20,907 nucleotides of DNA from a virus. The DNA is taken from positions 1-20,907 of IMG/VR virus record IMGVR_UViG_3300028394_001254; one strand, given 5' to 3'. The position numbers were made by a program, and so were the translations under genes. Shown here piece by piece: positions 20,668 through 20,907 of this stretch (within the stretch, counting starts at the first letter, position 1; every line of letters starts with the position of its first letter). The notes beneath the pieces were generated by a model. That model did not search any database and was not told where the DNA came from. It saw only the letters and a list, made by a program, of their open reading frames with translations.

Positions 20668-20675
20668 GAGATTAA

Positions 20676-20907
20676 TTAAGCTTGGCTTGGGTTAGCAGAA
20701 CCATCGCTGTCTTTTACAATATATCTTATAGTCAAGACACCAGCACCAGAGGTGGCGGTGACGTTAGCCTGTGTAAATGTAATGATTGCATCGCCCGTGC
20801 CTACGTTGTTACACAATACTGCGCCAGCGGCATTGTTATTGCCTAGCAGTAAGTTAACAATACCTGTATTTGTAAATACGCTTCCGTTTGCGGCTGTGTT
20901 AATGGCT
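20676..20907 (-). CDS. C-terminal 76 residues of a capsid/decoration-like beta protein (5' end outside window)
   Basis: The frame is open from the window edge to a TAA at 20676 and yields a Thr/Ala/Gly-rich beta sequence: VFTNTGIVNLLLGNNNAAGA, then CNNVGTGDAIITFTQANVTA, then SGAGVLTIRYIVKDSDGSAN. The alternation of hydrophobic and small polar residues and its place at the head of the virion gene run fit a capsid fibre, decoration protein or the end of a major capsid protein insertion. The start is not visible, so the size and family are unknown. A UUCG hairpin follows the stop, as often seen after highly expressed capsid genes. Confidence 0.7.
   Translation of the reverse strand, partial: AINTAANGSVFTNTGIVNLLLGNNNAAGAVLCNNVGTGDAIITFTQANVTATSGAGVLTIRYIVKDSDGSANPSQA

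Noticed and set aside
20720-20760. Promoter-like TTGACT followed by AT-rich bases on the minus strand
   Set aside because: No acceptable -10 element at 16-18 bases, and it lies inside a reading frame; AT-rich coding sequence explains it.
1-20907. tRNA genes or other structured RNAs
   Set aside because: No cloverleaf-like segments were noticed and coding density leaves almost no room; a covariance-model scan was not possible here.

Overview
The window looks like part of a tailed double-stranded DNA phage (Caudoviricetes), not bacterial chromosome. Every gene I can support lies on the minus strand. Neighbouring genes are joined by ATGA, TAATG or TTGA stop/start overlaps or by gaps of a few bases, and almost all products are virion, fibre or lysis proteins. 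The P22 gp4-like adaptors, the gp10-like hub protein and the absence of a tape measure, tube or sheath gene suggest a short-tailed (podovirus-like) particle. A GH24 lysozyme with a small membrane/coiled-coil partner suggests a Gram-negative host. The style of the genes resembles uncultured freshwater phages, but that is an impression, not a search result.

The layout below follows transcription, from high to low coordinates. (1) 20907-20122: the tail end of a capsid/decoration-like gene, a C(UUCG)G hairpin, and a small beta-rich decoration-like protein. (2) 20129-19386: a GT-A-fold glycosyltransferase. (3) 19393-16765: a run of small Lys/Gly/Met-rich proteins. Four of them share the tag AKGGxxSxxxRADGIAxxGKTRG at or near the C-terminus on otherwise unrelated bodies, and four of them end in cysteine. 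(4) 16768-14292: two head-tail adaptor-like proteins, a zinc-ribbon protein and two more small basic proteins. (5) 14295-7017: the receptor-interaction region. It holds a pair of small paralogous virion proteins, an 11-repeat fibre protein, a fibre with a common phage C-terminal module, a YadA-head-like beta-roll with an S74 chaperone, a second S74 fibre, a fibre ending in the DDYEEGTWTP module, and two small accessory genes. (6) 6992-5196: a lysis cassette of a coiled-coil membrane protein, a 58-residue spanin- or holin-like protein, a 3TM-type holin candidate and a GH24 endolysin. (7) 5192-2710: a P22 gp10-like hub protein and a small tail-associated protein. (8) 2713-894: an acyl carrier protein, a beta-ketoacyl-ACP synthase and a 145-residue protein of unknown function. 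(9) 892-1: the start of a long protein that resembles an internal/ejection protein and runs off the window.

Two things stand out. One is the ACP plus ketosynthase pair with intact catalytic residues, translationally coupled inside a structural operon; it suggests the phage makes or diverts an acyl chain, possibly to modify a virion or host component. The other is the repeated C-terminal peptide tag, which looks like a common docking, processing or targeting signal. A third theme is the insertion of recurring small beta domains into loops of several unrelated virion proteins (711-aa hub, 311-aa adaptor, 168-aa decoration-like protein). I saw no tRNA, rRNA, CRISPR, integrase, IS element or attachment site. 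Apart from the 47-base gap with the hairpin, there is no intergenic stretch longer than about 30 bases.
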